A stretch of DNA of 22,618 nt, taken from a virus. The first letter of the stretch is position 1; each line of letters begins with the position of its first letter. Positions 6,297-14,195 of the stretch are shown here, piece by piece. Location: positions 1 through 22,618 of IMG/VR virus record IMGVR_UViG_3300008110_000457; one strand, given 5' to 3'. A model generated the notes under the pieces. It was not told the DNA's origin and did no database searches. It worked only from the letters and a program-made list of their open reading frames with translations. The translations under genes were made by a program, and so were the position numbers.

Positions 6297-7336
6297 TGGG
6301 CGGATTAAAATCACTTATATCAGGGCCAGATAAGGTTAAAGCACCTAAGATGGATATTGCTGGTGACATAAATAAATATGTTACTGGCTATCAACAAGCA
6401 TTGCCTGGAGTGCTATCTGCTGAACGGCAATATCGTCCAGAGTTCTTGGGATTAAACCTTGGAGACGTAAATACGTTTTTGCAAGGAACTCAAGGCCAAC
6501 AAGGGCTATACGATATTGGTAGAACAGCACAGCAACAAACTGGACAAAGCATTGCAGACGCTAGAGCTGCTGAGTTAGCTTCCATGACTGGGCAAACTGG
6601 TGCGTTCCGTGGATTTGCACAAGCACTATCGCCAGAGGCACAAGCACAAGTAGATGCTTCTACCCAAGCAGCCGCCGCAGCTACCCAAGCAGCACGGCAA
6701 CTTACCCCAGAAGAGCAGCGTATGAGTGACCAAGCAGCACGTGAGGCATTTGCTTCCCGTGGTATGTTAAATAGCCGAGGTTCTATCGCAAGCGAGGTTC
6801 TAGGGCGTTCTGGAGTAATGGCAGCCAAACGACAAGAAGCTGACGCAGCTCGCACTGGAGCGTTTAATATGGCTCAGAACTTCTACACAGCACCTGGACT
6901 ACAAGCCCTTGGCAATACACCGTTGTCTTATCAACTTGGCCAAGACCAACTTAAACTTGGTTTGGGTGCTATTGGTAGTGCTACCCCACAACTTATCAAC
7001 CCAGATACTGGCGTTAATCTTGGTATGCAGAACAGAGCTAACCAAGTTGCTGCCGCTGGAGCAAACGCCCAAGCACAATCAAATTACGCATCTGGACTAT
7101 TCCAAGGAATTGGAAGTGCAGTTGGTGGAATTGCAATGGCTTCTGATATTCGCATTAAAGAAAACATTCGTAAAGTTGGATCAACCGATGGTGGTTTACC
7201 AGTCTATACTTATAACTATATTGGAAGCGATATTACCCAAATGGGTGTTATGGCACAAGATGTAGAGAAAGTTAATCCAGATGCGGTTACAGAATCAAAC
7301 GGTATCAAAGCTGTTTATTACTCACTAATTAAATAA
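6296..7336 (+). CDS. Ala/Gln-rich virion protein with C-terminal S74 chaperone/protease domain
   Basis: Residues 1-280 are helical and very rich in Ala, Gln and Gly (for example 115-135), like internal/ejection proteins of podoviruses. A Gly-rich hinge (FQGIGSAVGGIAMA, 269-282) precedes a short S74-type intramolecular chaperone: SDIRIKENI at 283-291 and MGVMAQDVEKVNPDAV at 316-331. In the family the Ser-Asp pair at the start is the self-cleavage dyad (S283, D284), so cleavage before S283 would free a fragment of about 64 residues. S74 domains normally assist trimeric fibre or spike folding, and the domain here is attached to a non-fibre body. The gene follows the one-TM gene with a TAATG junction and precedes two other large virion proteins. 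The S74 call is confident; the ejection role is inferred. Confidence 0.8.
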   Translation: MGGLKSLISGPDKVKAPKMDIAGDINKYVTGYQQALPGVLSAERQYRPEFLGLNLGDVNTFLQGTQGQQGLYDIGRTAQQQTGQSIADARAAELASMTGQTGAFRGFAQALSPEAQAQVDASTQAAAAATQAARQLTPEEQRMSDQAAREAFASRGMLNSRGSIASEVLGRSGVMAAKRQEADAARTGAFNMAQNFYTAPGLQALGNTPLSYQLGQDQLKLGLGAIGSATPQLINPDTGVNLGMQNRANQVAAAGANAQAQSNYASGLFQGIGSAVGGIAMASDIRIKENIRKVGSTDGGLPVYTYNYIGSDITQMGVMAQDVEKVNPDAVTESNGIKAVYYSLIK

Positions 7337-7337
7337 T

Positions 7338-8873
7338 ATGCCATACGGAAGCGGACAGAGACTAGGCGAGACGATTGACCCAAGGTTCATGCAAGCCGAT
7401 TATAGCGGCTTTACTAATGCTGCTGCGATTACAGGAAACGCTCTTGCTAACATTGGGCAGCAAATTGGTGCTGGAATTAAGCAGTATGGCGATGATGAAA
7501 AGACCATTAAAAAGTCTGCACAGATGGCTAAGTCTATCCGTGATGCTATTCCAGAGCTTGCTGGCATGGCTGATAATGCTCTTGCTGAACTTTCTAACCC
7601 AGACCTTTCGCAACGTGACCGCCTAGCTATTGCTGAAGGTATCCAAGACTCGCTTAAAATCGGAGTAATGGGACTTGAGAACAACAGGTCTAATGCAATG
7701 CTTAAGCTTGAAGCTGATAAAATAGCCGCCGCTGCAAATGCTCCTAAGAAAGTAAGCAAAACAACAATCGGTTTAGGTGATGGGAGCGAAATGGATGTTT
7801 TGATTGATGATTTTGGAAACATGACAGATGTTTTAGGTAATCCAATAGGAGGACAAGGAACACAAGGTGCAGGTGCTTCAGTTCAAAACGCTTTACCGCA
7901 AGCACAAGGTGGTAATTTTCCAGATGGTATTCCAACTGCGGCTGATACTCCAATGCCAGGAGTTGATAATTACCCTAACTACGGTTCTTTTGACCAAGCA
8001 ACTCGAGGAGTGGCTATTGATGGTGCGCCAGGATTATTGCCACCTATAAAACCAGTCGCAAACCAACCACAATACGGCGTAAGAAGCCCTAAATCCAAAG
8101 AAAAATTTCGTTTAGCTACAAAAGAAGAATTAGCAGCTTATGGAGCGATAGCAGGGCAAGTTGAAGAAAGCTCTGGAAAGTTTTATCCAATCAACCCACC
8201 ATCTGGAATGGAAATAAAATCAGATGGTGAAGGAGGATTCACGTTAATTCAAGGATCTGGTGCTGGACAAAAAGCACAAGGTGCTACTGAAGCGCGTAAA
8301 CGAATAGGCGAACAAGGTCTTGGAGTTGTTCTTGAAAACCTTGGATCAGTATATGACCAAATAAACAAAGTATCTGATTCAGCTATTGGGGCAGCAGCAC
8401 AATCACAAATAGCCAAATTACTTCCAGCAACTGAGATAGGTGCAATTAAGGATCAAATCGAAACGGTTAATAACAACATATCATTTGATACTGTAAATCA
8501 ACTAAGAGCATCCTCTACTACGGGAAGTGCTGGCGGTAACATTACTGAAAAAGAATGGCCTAGATTTGAAGGACGACTTGGTAAGATATACGTGGGACAA
8601 AACAAAGACCTATTTACTAAAAATGTTAAGTCCATTGCTTATACTATGTATGATGCGGTTAATGGAACACCAGAAGAAGTTGATAAGCTTCTTGATGAAA
8701 ACAAAATTACACAGCAAGATTACAATAATTATCTTTCCGAAAGAAGCTCATTAAGAATGAAATTCGGTTCTGTGAATTCAACCAATCCAATCGAAGAAGC
8801 AAAAATCCCAAAAGCAACAGATAACCCATTAAACCTTAGCCCTGAAGCAGAAGCAATACTTAAAGGATTATAA
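7338..8873 (+). CDS. Virion/ejection-type protein candidate (511 aa)
   Basis: 511-aa protein with no recognised enzyme motif. Residues 1-140 are helical with a conserved-looking start (GSGQRLGETIDPRFMQADYSG) typical of podoviral internal proteins. Residues about 145-270 are low in helix, rich in Gly/Pro/Asn, and look like a linker. Residues about 275-511 return to helices (GATEARKRIGEQGLGVVLEN and onward). The gene lies between the S74 virion protein and the 961-aa virion protein, 1 and 2 bases from each, which is the usual place for DNA ejection components. No signal peptide or membrane helix is seen. Function is inferred from size, composition and neighbours. Confidence 0.6.
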   Translation: MPYGSGQRLGETIDPRFMQADYSGFTNAAAITGNALANIGQQIGAGIKQYGDDEKTIKKSAQMAKSIRDAIPELAGMADNALAELSNPDLSQRDRLAIAEGIQDSLKIGVMGLENNRSNAMLKLEADKIAAAANAPKKVSKTTIGLGDGSEMDVLIDDFGNMTDVLGNPIGGQGTQGAGASVQNALPQAQGGNFPDGIPTAADTPMPGVDNYPNYGSFDQATRGVAIDGAPGLLPPIKPVANQPQYGVRSPKSKEKFRLATKEELAAYGAIAGQVEESSGKFYPINPPSGMEIKSDGEGGFTLIQGSGAGQKAQGATEARKRIGEQGLGVVLENLGSVYDQINKVSDSAIGAAAQSQIAKLLPATEIGAIKDQIETVNNNISFDTVNQLRASSTTGSAGGNITEKEWPRFEGRLGKIYVGQNKDLFTKNVKSIAYTMYDAVNGTPEEVDKLLDENKITQQDYNNYLSERSSLRMKFGSVNSTNPIEEAKIPKATDNPLNLSPEAEAILKGL

Positions 8874-8875
8874 TA

Positions 8876-11761
8876 ATGAGTTCCCCATTTACGCAACAAT
8901 TCAAAGAAGTAGAATCCCGTCTTACCAATGCTAAAAATAAACTAGAAGAAAAACTCTTACAGTTTAAAGAAGCTGGTGATGAGCAAGGGATGAGGCAAAT
9001 CGGAGCTAACTTGCGTTCAATCCAAGGTGAGTATGCACGTATAGCAGATAGCTATCAGCAAGAGCAAGCGGTTCGCAAAGAAAGCCTTTTAAGCGGCATT
9101 TCTAGTGGAGAACTTATTTCTGATAAGCAAAAACCCATTAAAAGTTTTGTTCAGTTTCCAGATCCATCTGGAGCAAGGAATTATGGTGAGGAATTTAACT
9201 ATTCACCACTAATATACAATCCAAACAAAGCTAGGAAAGCATTTGCAGAGTTAGTTGAAACTGACCCTAAAAAAGTAGATGTTACAACTGGAGTAGGACT
9301 GAAAGAAACTACTATGTTGGCTGGATTGCAAGATGATGAAGCACGTAAGGCTTATCTTCAGCAGAATTACGAAGAAGTATTACCGATTAATACTGTTGGA
9401 AGTTCAAACTTTTTGGTTAAAAACAAAGAAGGTAATTATATCTTGGCTTTGCCAAAAGGTATAAACATGAAAGATGTTGGTGCTGCTGTCGCCACTGAAA
9501 CTCTTCCGCTTGCTGCTGGAATTACTGCTGGAATTTCGTCAGTTGGAACAGGCCCAGCCGCTCCGTTTGTTGCATCTGGAGCATCTAACCTTGCTTATTC
9601 TGGAGTTGGAGCAGCACAAGATGTTGCTTTTCGTAAAATGGCTGGATTACCTGCTAGTGTTGGTCAAGTAGCGGCTGAGCGAGGAAAAGAAGCAGTTGTT
9701 GGTGGCTTAATAGACCTAGCAACTTATGGTGTTTCAAGACCATTTACTAAACGAGTTGGAACAGCTATTGAAAACAACGTAGCTAGAGAGCTTCGTGAAT
9801 CTACTGAATTGCTTCAGAAAAAGGGAATGGATGTAGATTTTCCAGTTGGAGCAGAAGGTGGAACAATGGGATTAAAATTCCAACGAGAGTTAGCAGGTAA
9901 GTTTCCTAAAATGGCAGTAGCTAAAACCATGGAAAAAACACGTGGTGTAATGGCTAGTTATCAAAAAGCTATTGAAGATAAAGTAATTGGAGTTCCTAGA
10001 GTTGATATTACAAATAGAGTAAAGGCAGAAGCAGATCAACTTGCTGCAATGATAGAGAAGCAAAACGTAAGGCTTCAAGGACAAGCTAAAGGCTGGGTTA
10101 ATAATAGGTTGAAACAAATAATGCCAGAAAATACAAATCAAGTTGATCTTGGTAATACTATTTCTGGCTTAATGGAAGATGCTGCTACAAAAGGACAAGC
10201 TATTAAGGATCAAGCATATAGGTCTTTTTATGATGAAACAACACAAAGAGGTGTAAATGTTCCTAAACAAGAAGTATTAAATACTATTGAAGGAGTATTA
10301 GCTGGAACTAGAAACGATTTTAAAAGAAACCCTTCTATTGAAAGGCTATACAGGGATATTGCAAGCTCAGAAGAAAGCAATTTCAGTGCAGAACAATTAA
10401 GAAACATTGTTCAAGTTGCACGTGATAGTGTTCCATTAAACGCTAGTAAAACAGCAGATCAAGTTGCAGTTGGAGTATCTAAGGCATTAGATGATAAGTT
10501 TAATGAAGTTGTAAGTAGAAACGGATTAGGTGATCTATGGAGTCAAACTAATAAGACTTATGATGAAACAAGTTTAGCATTTAGACGTAGTTCGCCAGGT
10601 AAGATTTTATCTGAGCAATTCGGAAACCAAAAGTTATCGCCTAGTCAAATGGTTGATGCGACCTTGGCCAATGAAAAAACAGTGGCTGATGTTCTTTCTG
10701 CTCTTAAAAATACAGGCGATGAAGCAGGTGCGGATGCGTTGCAAACTCAGTTAAAAAATGCTTACCTTGAAAAAATAGGAATCACATCTGGATATAAAGG
10801 AACTAATTCTAAGTATAAGCCAGAAATGGTTGATGCACTGTGGGGTAATCCACTTGCTGCGAAACGTGTAAATTCAACTATTGAAGAGCTTAATAATTCA
10901 TTGAAAGCTAGTAAGGTAGATGTAGTTGATATATCACCAGAAGATGCAAATAGATTGCTTGATATTATTCCTGTTAATGAAAGACAAAAACTTATTGATG
11001 ATATTGTTAAAAAAGGTAAAATACAAGCTAGAGAAGATCGCTTGATGAGCAATGAAGTGGTTAAACAAGCAAAACGTGGTAACTGGACTTATCTTGATAA
11101 TGATATTTTTGCAGATATAATGCTTAATAAAGCATCTACTTCAGATGTTCTAGAAATAACTAAAAGACTACCACTAGCTGAAAAACAAAAAGTAGGGGCA
11201 GATATGTTTGCTCGCTTGCTTTCTGATTACTCAACAGCAGGAACGGGTGCAAACCAAGCCAGATTTGGATTTGATCTTTGGGATGCTGAAAAAGTAATTA
11301 AAGACTTAGGAGGCTGGAATAGAGTTAAAGGAACTGGTGCGCCACAATGGGTTAAGAATATGGATGCAGTTGTCGGAAAAGACACTGTTGATGAGTTCAT
11401 CGCAGCATCTAGGGTTCAAGCAGCTAACCGTCCTATTGGTAAGGCTGAAAGTCTTGAACTACGTGGACTTACATCAGCAACTGGAGTTAAAGTATATGCA
11501 GCTCCATTCCAATATATCGGCAATAAAATGCTAGCTACTGCATACGGAAGTAACAACTTGCGTCCATTCCTAAGAGGATTATCAAAAGATATTGGTGATG
11601 AGGCTTACCAAAAAAATGCAAACCGTATGCTAAAAGGCATTATTGGAACACGCATGGGACTTCAAGCAGCAGCAATCCAAGGTAGAAATGACCCAGATTT
11701 CCAAGAGCAAATGCAAATTATATTAGCTGAAGCACAGGCAGAAGCTGAACAGCAGCGTTAA
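8876..11761 (+). CDS. Large internal virion/DNA ejection protein candidate (961 aa)
   Basis: Longest gene in the window. Residues 1-70 form a charged coiled coil (VESRLTNAKNKLEEKLLQF). Residues about 145-200 hold a pattern shared by many podoviral internal proteins: LAGLQDDEARKAYLQQNY, then a strand region and an N-x-x-DVGAAVA turn. This is followed by a Gly/Ala-rich apolar stretch at about 201-250 (LPLAAGITAGISSVGTGPAA) that could insert in a membrane. The remaining 700 residues are almost all helix, Lys/Glu/Asn-rich. No lysozyme or transglycosylase motif is visible. Such proteins are packed in or below the portal and leave with the DNA to form a trans-envelope channel. It follows the 511-aa gene by 2 bases and ends the tail/ejection block. 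Confidence 0.7.
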   Translation: MSSPFTQQFKEVESRLTNAKNKLEEKLLQFKEAGDEQGMRQIGANLRSIQGEYARIADSYQQEQAVRKESLLSGISSGELISDKQKPIKSFVQFPDPSGARNYGEEFNYSPLIYNPNKARKAFAELVETDPKKVDVTTGVGLKETTMLAGLQDDEARKAYLQQNYEEVLPINTVGSSNFLVKNKEGNYILALPKGINMKDVGAAVATETLPLAAGITAGISSVGTGPAAPFVASGASNLAYSGVGAAQDVAFRKMAGLPASVGQVAAERGKEAVVGGLIDLATYGVSRPFTKRVGTAIENNVARELRESTELLQKKGMDVDFPVGAEGGTMGLKFQRELAGKFPKMAVAKTMEKTRGVMASYQKAIEDKVIGVPRVDITNRVKAEADQLAAMIEKQNVRLQGQAKGWVNNRLKQIMPENTNQVDLGNTISGLMEDAATKGQAIKDQAYRSFYDETTQRGVNVPKQEVLNTIEGVLAGTRNDFKRNPSIERLYRDIASSEESNFSAEQLRNIVQVARDSVPLNASKTADQVAVGVSKALDDKFNEVVSRNGLGDLWSQTNKTYDETSLAFRRSSPGKILSEQFGNQKLSPSQMVDATLANEKTVADVLSALKNTGDEAGADALQTQLKNAYLEKIGITSGYKGTNSKYKPEMVDALWGNPLAAKRVNSTIEELNNSLKASKVDVVDISPEDANRLLDIIPVNERQKLIDDIVKKGKIQAREDRLMSNEVVKQAKRGNWTYLDNDIFADIMLNKASTSDVLEITKRLPLAEKQKVGADMFARLLSDYSTAGTGANQARFGFDLWDAEKVIKDLGGWNRVKGTGAPQWVKNMDAVVGKDTVDEFIAASRVQAANRPIGKAESLELRGLTSATGVKVYAAPFQYIGNKMLATAYGSNNLRPFLRGLSKDIGDEAYQKNANRMLKGIIGTRMGLQAAAIQGRNDPDFQEQMQIILAEAQAEAEQQR

Positions 11762-11802
11762 TTAGCTTGCTAAAGGCAGCATTATAGATACATTCCAGCT
11801 TT

Positions 11803-12348
11803 ATGGATGAAGGTAAAGACAACTCACTAATCGACAACAAGGCAGCTATGATTAAGTTCATGGATGCCATTAAGGATCGCGCTAAGGACTTGCCGTCTAA
11901 TAGTATTGAGAATACCAAGCCAGACGTTGCGGTTAAAGCATTGTGGTTGTTGTCCCAAGGCGCACCATACACGGAGATTCGCCGTATTACTAGGTTGTCG
12001 CATGAGACGATTAGGCGTTTGGAGTGGGATCACAACACCACGCTGGAGAAGAAACGTAAGGAGTTCTCTACCCGCTATGCTATGGCAGCAATGGAATACA
12101 CTGACCTGCTATTTATGAAGGCAGAGCGTATCCACGATAACCCAGACTTGCTTGACGACATTTCGCCAGAGAAGTTGGCTACTACGGTTGGTATCATGCA
12201 GGACAAATCATCTTCGCTTGCTGGCATTACTGATGCTGGAGTTGGACAAAAAGCTGGACTGTCTATCGAGGACGCATTAGTGCTGATTGAAGCATCCAAG
12301 CAAAAACGCGCACAAAAGGTTATTGATGCGGAGGTTATAGATGCTTAA
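11803..12348 (+). CDS. Terminase small subunit
   Basis: 181-aa protein directly upstream of, and overlapping by 8 bases, the large terminase gene. Residues 43-75 (VAVKALWLLSQGAPYTEIRR and the following RLSHETIRRLEW) form a helix-turn-helix that should recognise the packaging site. Residues 80-140 are helical for oligomerisation, and the C-terminal 30 residues (SIEDALVLIEASKQKRAQK) probably contact TerL. The size is normal for TerS. The 41-base gap before it contains a small palindrome (TTAGC-TT-GCTAA at 11762-11773). No Shine-Dalgarno is seen. TerS sequences diverge strongly, so the assignment rests on the HTH and the neighbour; confidence is fairly high. Confidence 0.85.
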   Translation: MDEGKDNSLIDNKAAMIKFMDAIKDRAKDLPSNSIENTKPDVAVKALWLLSQGAPYTEIRRITRLSHETIRRLEWDHNTTLEKKRKEFSTRYAMAAMEYTDLLFMKAERIHDNPDLLDDISPEKLATTVGIMQDKSSSLAGITDAGVGQKAGLSIEDALVLIEASKQKRAQKVIDAEVIDA

Positions 12349-13942
12349 CTGGACACCCCACGAAATACTAAGCATCCCGTCTGACGATGAGATTGCTGAG
12401 ATGGAAGCTAGTGAGCTTGTTGAGCTATACGCTGCACGGGAAGAAGCTATCCGTAACTCTAATAAAGACCCATTTAGGTATGGGTTCAAGTTTAACCATT
12501 GGAATAAAGTATGGAATGAGCTTACGGAGCGGGATGAAGCGTTGGTGCTTGGAGGAAATCGCTCAAGCAAAACTCAGTTTGGTGCGTATAGTGTAGTAAA
12601 AGCAGCAATGGAAAACCCTGCGTCTATCATCATGTGCTTTGCCCAAAGCTCTGAGGTTAGCATCCGTCAGCAACAAAGCGCGGTATATAACTGGCTACCA
12701 CCAGAGTATCGCATGAAGCAGACTAGCAGTAATGCTTACATTAGCTATACGCTAAAAAACGGATTTACGGATAACAGCTTAATCCTGCCAAACAAAAGCC
12801 AGATTCTATTTAAGACCTACTCCCAGTATCAGAATAATCCTACGTTTATCGAAGGTGCAGAGCTTGGTTCTAAAAGTGCTACATGGCACAATATTGGTGT
12901 TTGGCTAGACGAGTATCTGCTTGGTGAGGATTTGATTAGCACGATGCGTTTCCGTCTTGCTACCCGCAACAGTAAGATGCTTGTGACGTTCACGCCGATT
13001 GATGGCTGGACTGAGGTTATTAAGGACTACTTAGACAAAGCTAAAACCATTGAAACACGCGAGGCTGAACTGCTTAACGGTGAGATACTACCATACATCC
13101 AGCATAGCCATAAACGTAACGCTTCCATCCACTACTTTCATACCATAGACAACCCGTTCTCTGGTTACGAAAGGCTTGCAAACGATCTTAGGAACGAGAG
13201 CCGCGAGAAGATACTTATCCGTGCTTATGGCGTTCCAGTAAAGTCACAAGCTACCAAGTTCCCTAAGTTTAACAAGGAAGTCAACGTAGTGCCGCATGAG
13301 ACTATTCCGACCAAAGGCATTACTCGTTATCACATTATCGACCCTGCTGGTAGTAAGAACTGGTTCATGTCATGGATCGCGGTTGACGGTAGCGGAACGT
13401 ATTACGTTTATCGTGAATGGCCAGACACAACTATTGGCGAATGGGCAGAATGGAAGAATGGCAAGTGGGCATCTGGTGAAGGAGCTAAAGGGCTAGGCTA
13501 TGGTATGAAAGACTACGTTGATCTTATCCATGAGCTTGAGGGTGACGAGGAAATCTACGGTAGGATTATCGACCCACGCCTTGGAGCTGCAAAATATCAA
13601 GCACAGGATGGCAGTAGTTCTATTATTGAGGACTTAGCTGAGAACGACATTATCTGCATCCCAGCACCTGGTTTGGATATTGAGGACGGTTTACAAGCAC
13701 TTATCTCCAAGATGAGTTGGGATACCAGCAAACCAATGGATAGTTTAAATCGTCCGAAGTTCTACGTTAGCGAAGAATGTGGCAATGTCATATCGGCATT
13801 ATCGGAATACACAGGTGAGCATGGCTTAAAAGAAGCATGGAAAGACCCGTTGGATACCTTGCGTTACGCTGCTATTTATGGTATTGACCACGTAGAGGCA
13901 GGATCATTTGAGGTTACAATGCAAGGTTCGGGAGGATATTAA
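12341..13942 (+). CDS. terL: Terminase large subunit (packaging ATPase/nuclease)
   Basis: Motor that pumps DNA into the prohead and cuts it. The Walker A motif is GGNRSSKT at 71-78, Walker B is IGVWLDE at 185-191 with catalytic E191, and the coupling motif follows at LVTFTPI (214-220). The C-terminal RNase H-like nuclease has candidate metal ligands D334 (YHIIDPAG), D411 (RIIDPRLG) and D505 (DTLRYA). Length (533 aa) and domain order are complete. One of the few genes here with a strong ribosome-binding site: GGAGG at 12330-12334, 6 bases before ATG. The start overlaps the TerS end. The packaging mode (headful, cos or pac) cannot be told from motifs alone. Confidence 0.95.
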   Translation: MLNWTPHEILSIPSDDEIAEMEASELVELYAAREEAIRNSNKDPFRYGFKFNHWNKVWNELTERDEALVLGGNRSSKTQFGAYSVVKAAMENPASIIMCFAQSSEVSIRQQQSAVYNWLPPEYRMKQTSSNAYISYTLKNGFTDNSLILPNKSQILFKTYSQYQNNPTFIEGAELGSKSATWHNIGVWLDEYLLGEDLISTMRFRLATRNSKMLVTFTPIDGWTEVIKDYLDKAKTIETREAELLNGEILPYIQHSHKRNASIHYFHTIDNPFSGYERLANDLRNESREKILIRAYGVPVKSQATKFPKFNKEVNVVPHETIPTKGITRYHIIDPAGSKNWFMSWIAVDGSGTYYVYREWPDTTIGEWAEWKNGKWASGEGAKGLGYGMKDYVDLIHELEGDEEIYGRIIDPRLGAAKYQAQDGSSSIIEDLAENDIICIPAPGLDIEDGLQALISKMSWDTSKPMDSLNRPKFYVSEECGNVISALSEYTGEHGLKEAWKDPLDTLRYAAIYGIDHVEAGSFEVTMQGSGGY

Positions 13943-13946
13943 ATTT

Positions 13947-14195
13947 ATGAAAAAACAAATTAAAAAGAGCATAGAAAAGGCTAAACTTATCGAGAAACAA
14001 ATTGAAGAGGCAGTAGATGTGTACGCCATTGGCGTATGTCCTAACCCAGTCTGGATGCGTGGCATGACAAGAGATTCTAATAAGTGTTCTATCCAAGTTC
14101 CAAAGGCATCTATGCGTGACTCGTTAGTCGGTAAATGGATGAAAGCAACTAGGATTGACGGCGGCGAAGAAAACCATTACAAGTTCCTAGCATGA
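13947..14195 (+). CDS. Small hypothetical protein between terminase and portal (82 aa)
   Basis: Basic N-terminal helix (MKKQIKKSIEKAKLIEKQ) followed by a compact region (VDVYAIGVCPNPVWMRGMTR) and a polar C-terminus. An upstream in-frame ATG at 13908 is rejected because it lies inside terL, while GGAGG at 13931-13935 sits 11 bases before 13947. The last four bases overlap the portal start (ATGA). It lies in the packaging operon, so a role in packaging or portal assembly is possible. No family is recognised. Confidence 0.7.
   Translation: MKKQIKKSIEKAKLIEKQIEEAVDVYAIGVCPNPVWMRGMTRDSNKCSIQVPKASMRDSLVGKWMKATRIDGGEENHYKFLA

Noticed and set aside
13908-13946. Longer N-terminus for the 82-aa protein after terL
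   Set aside because: It begins inside terL, while GGAGG is placed correctly for the ATG at 13947.
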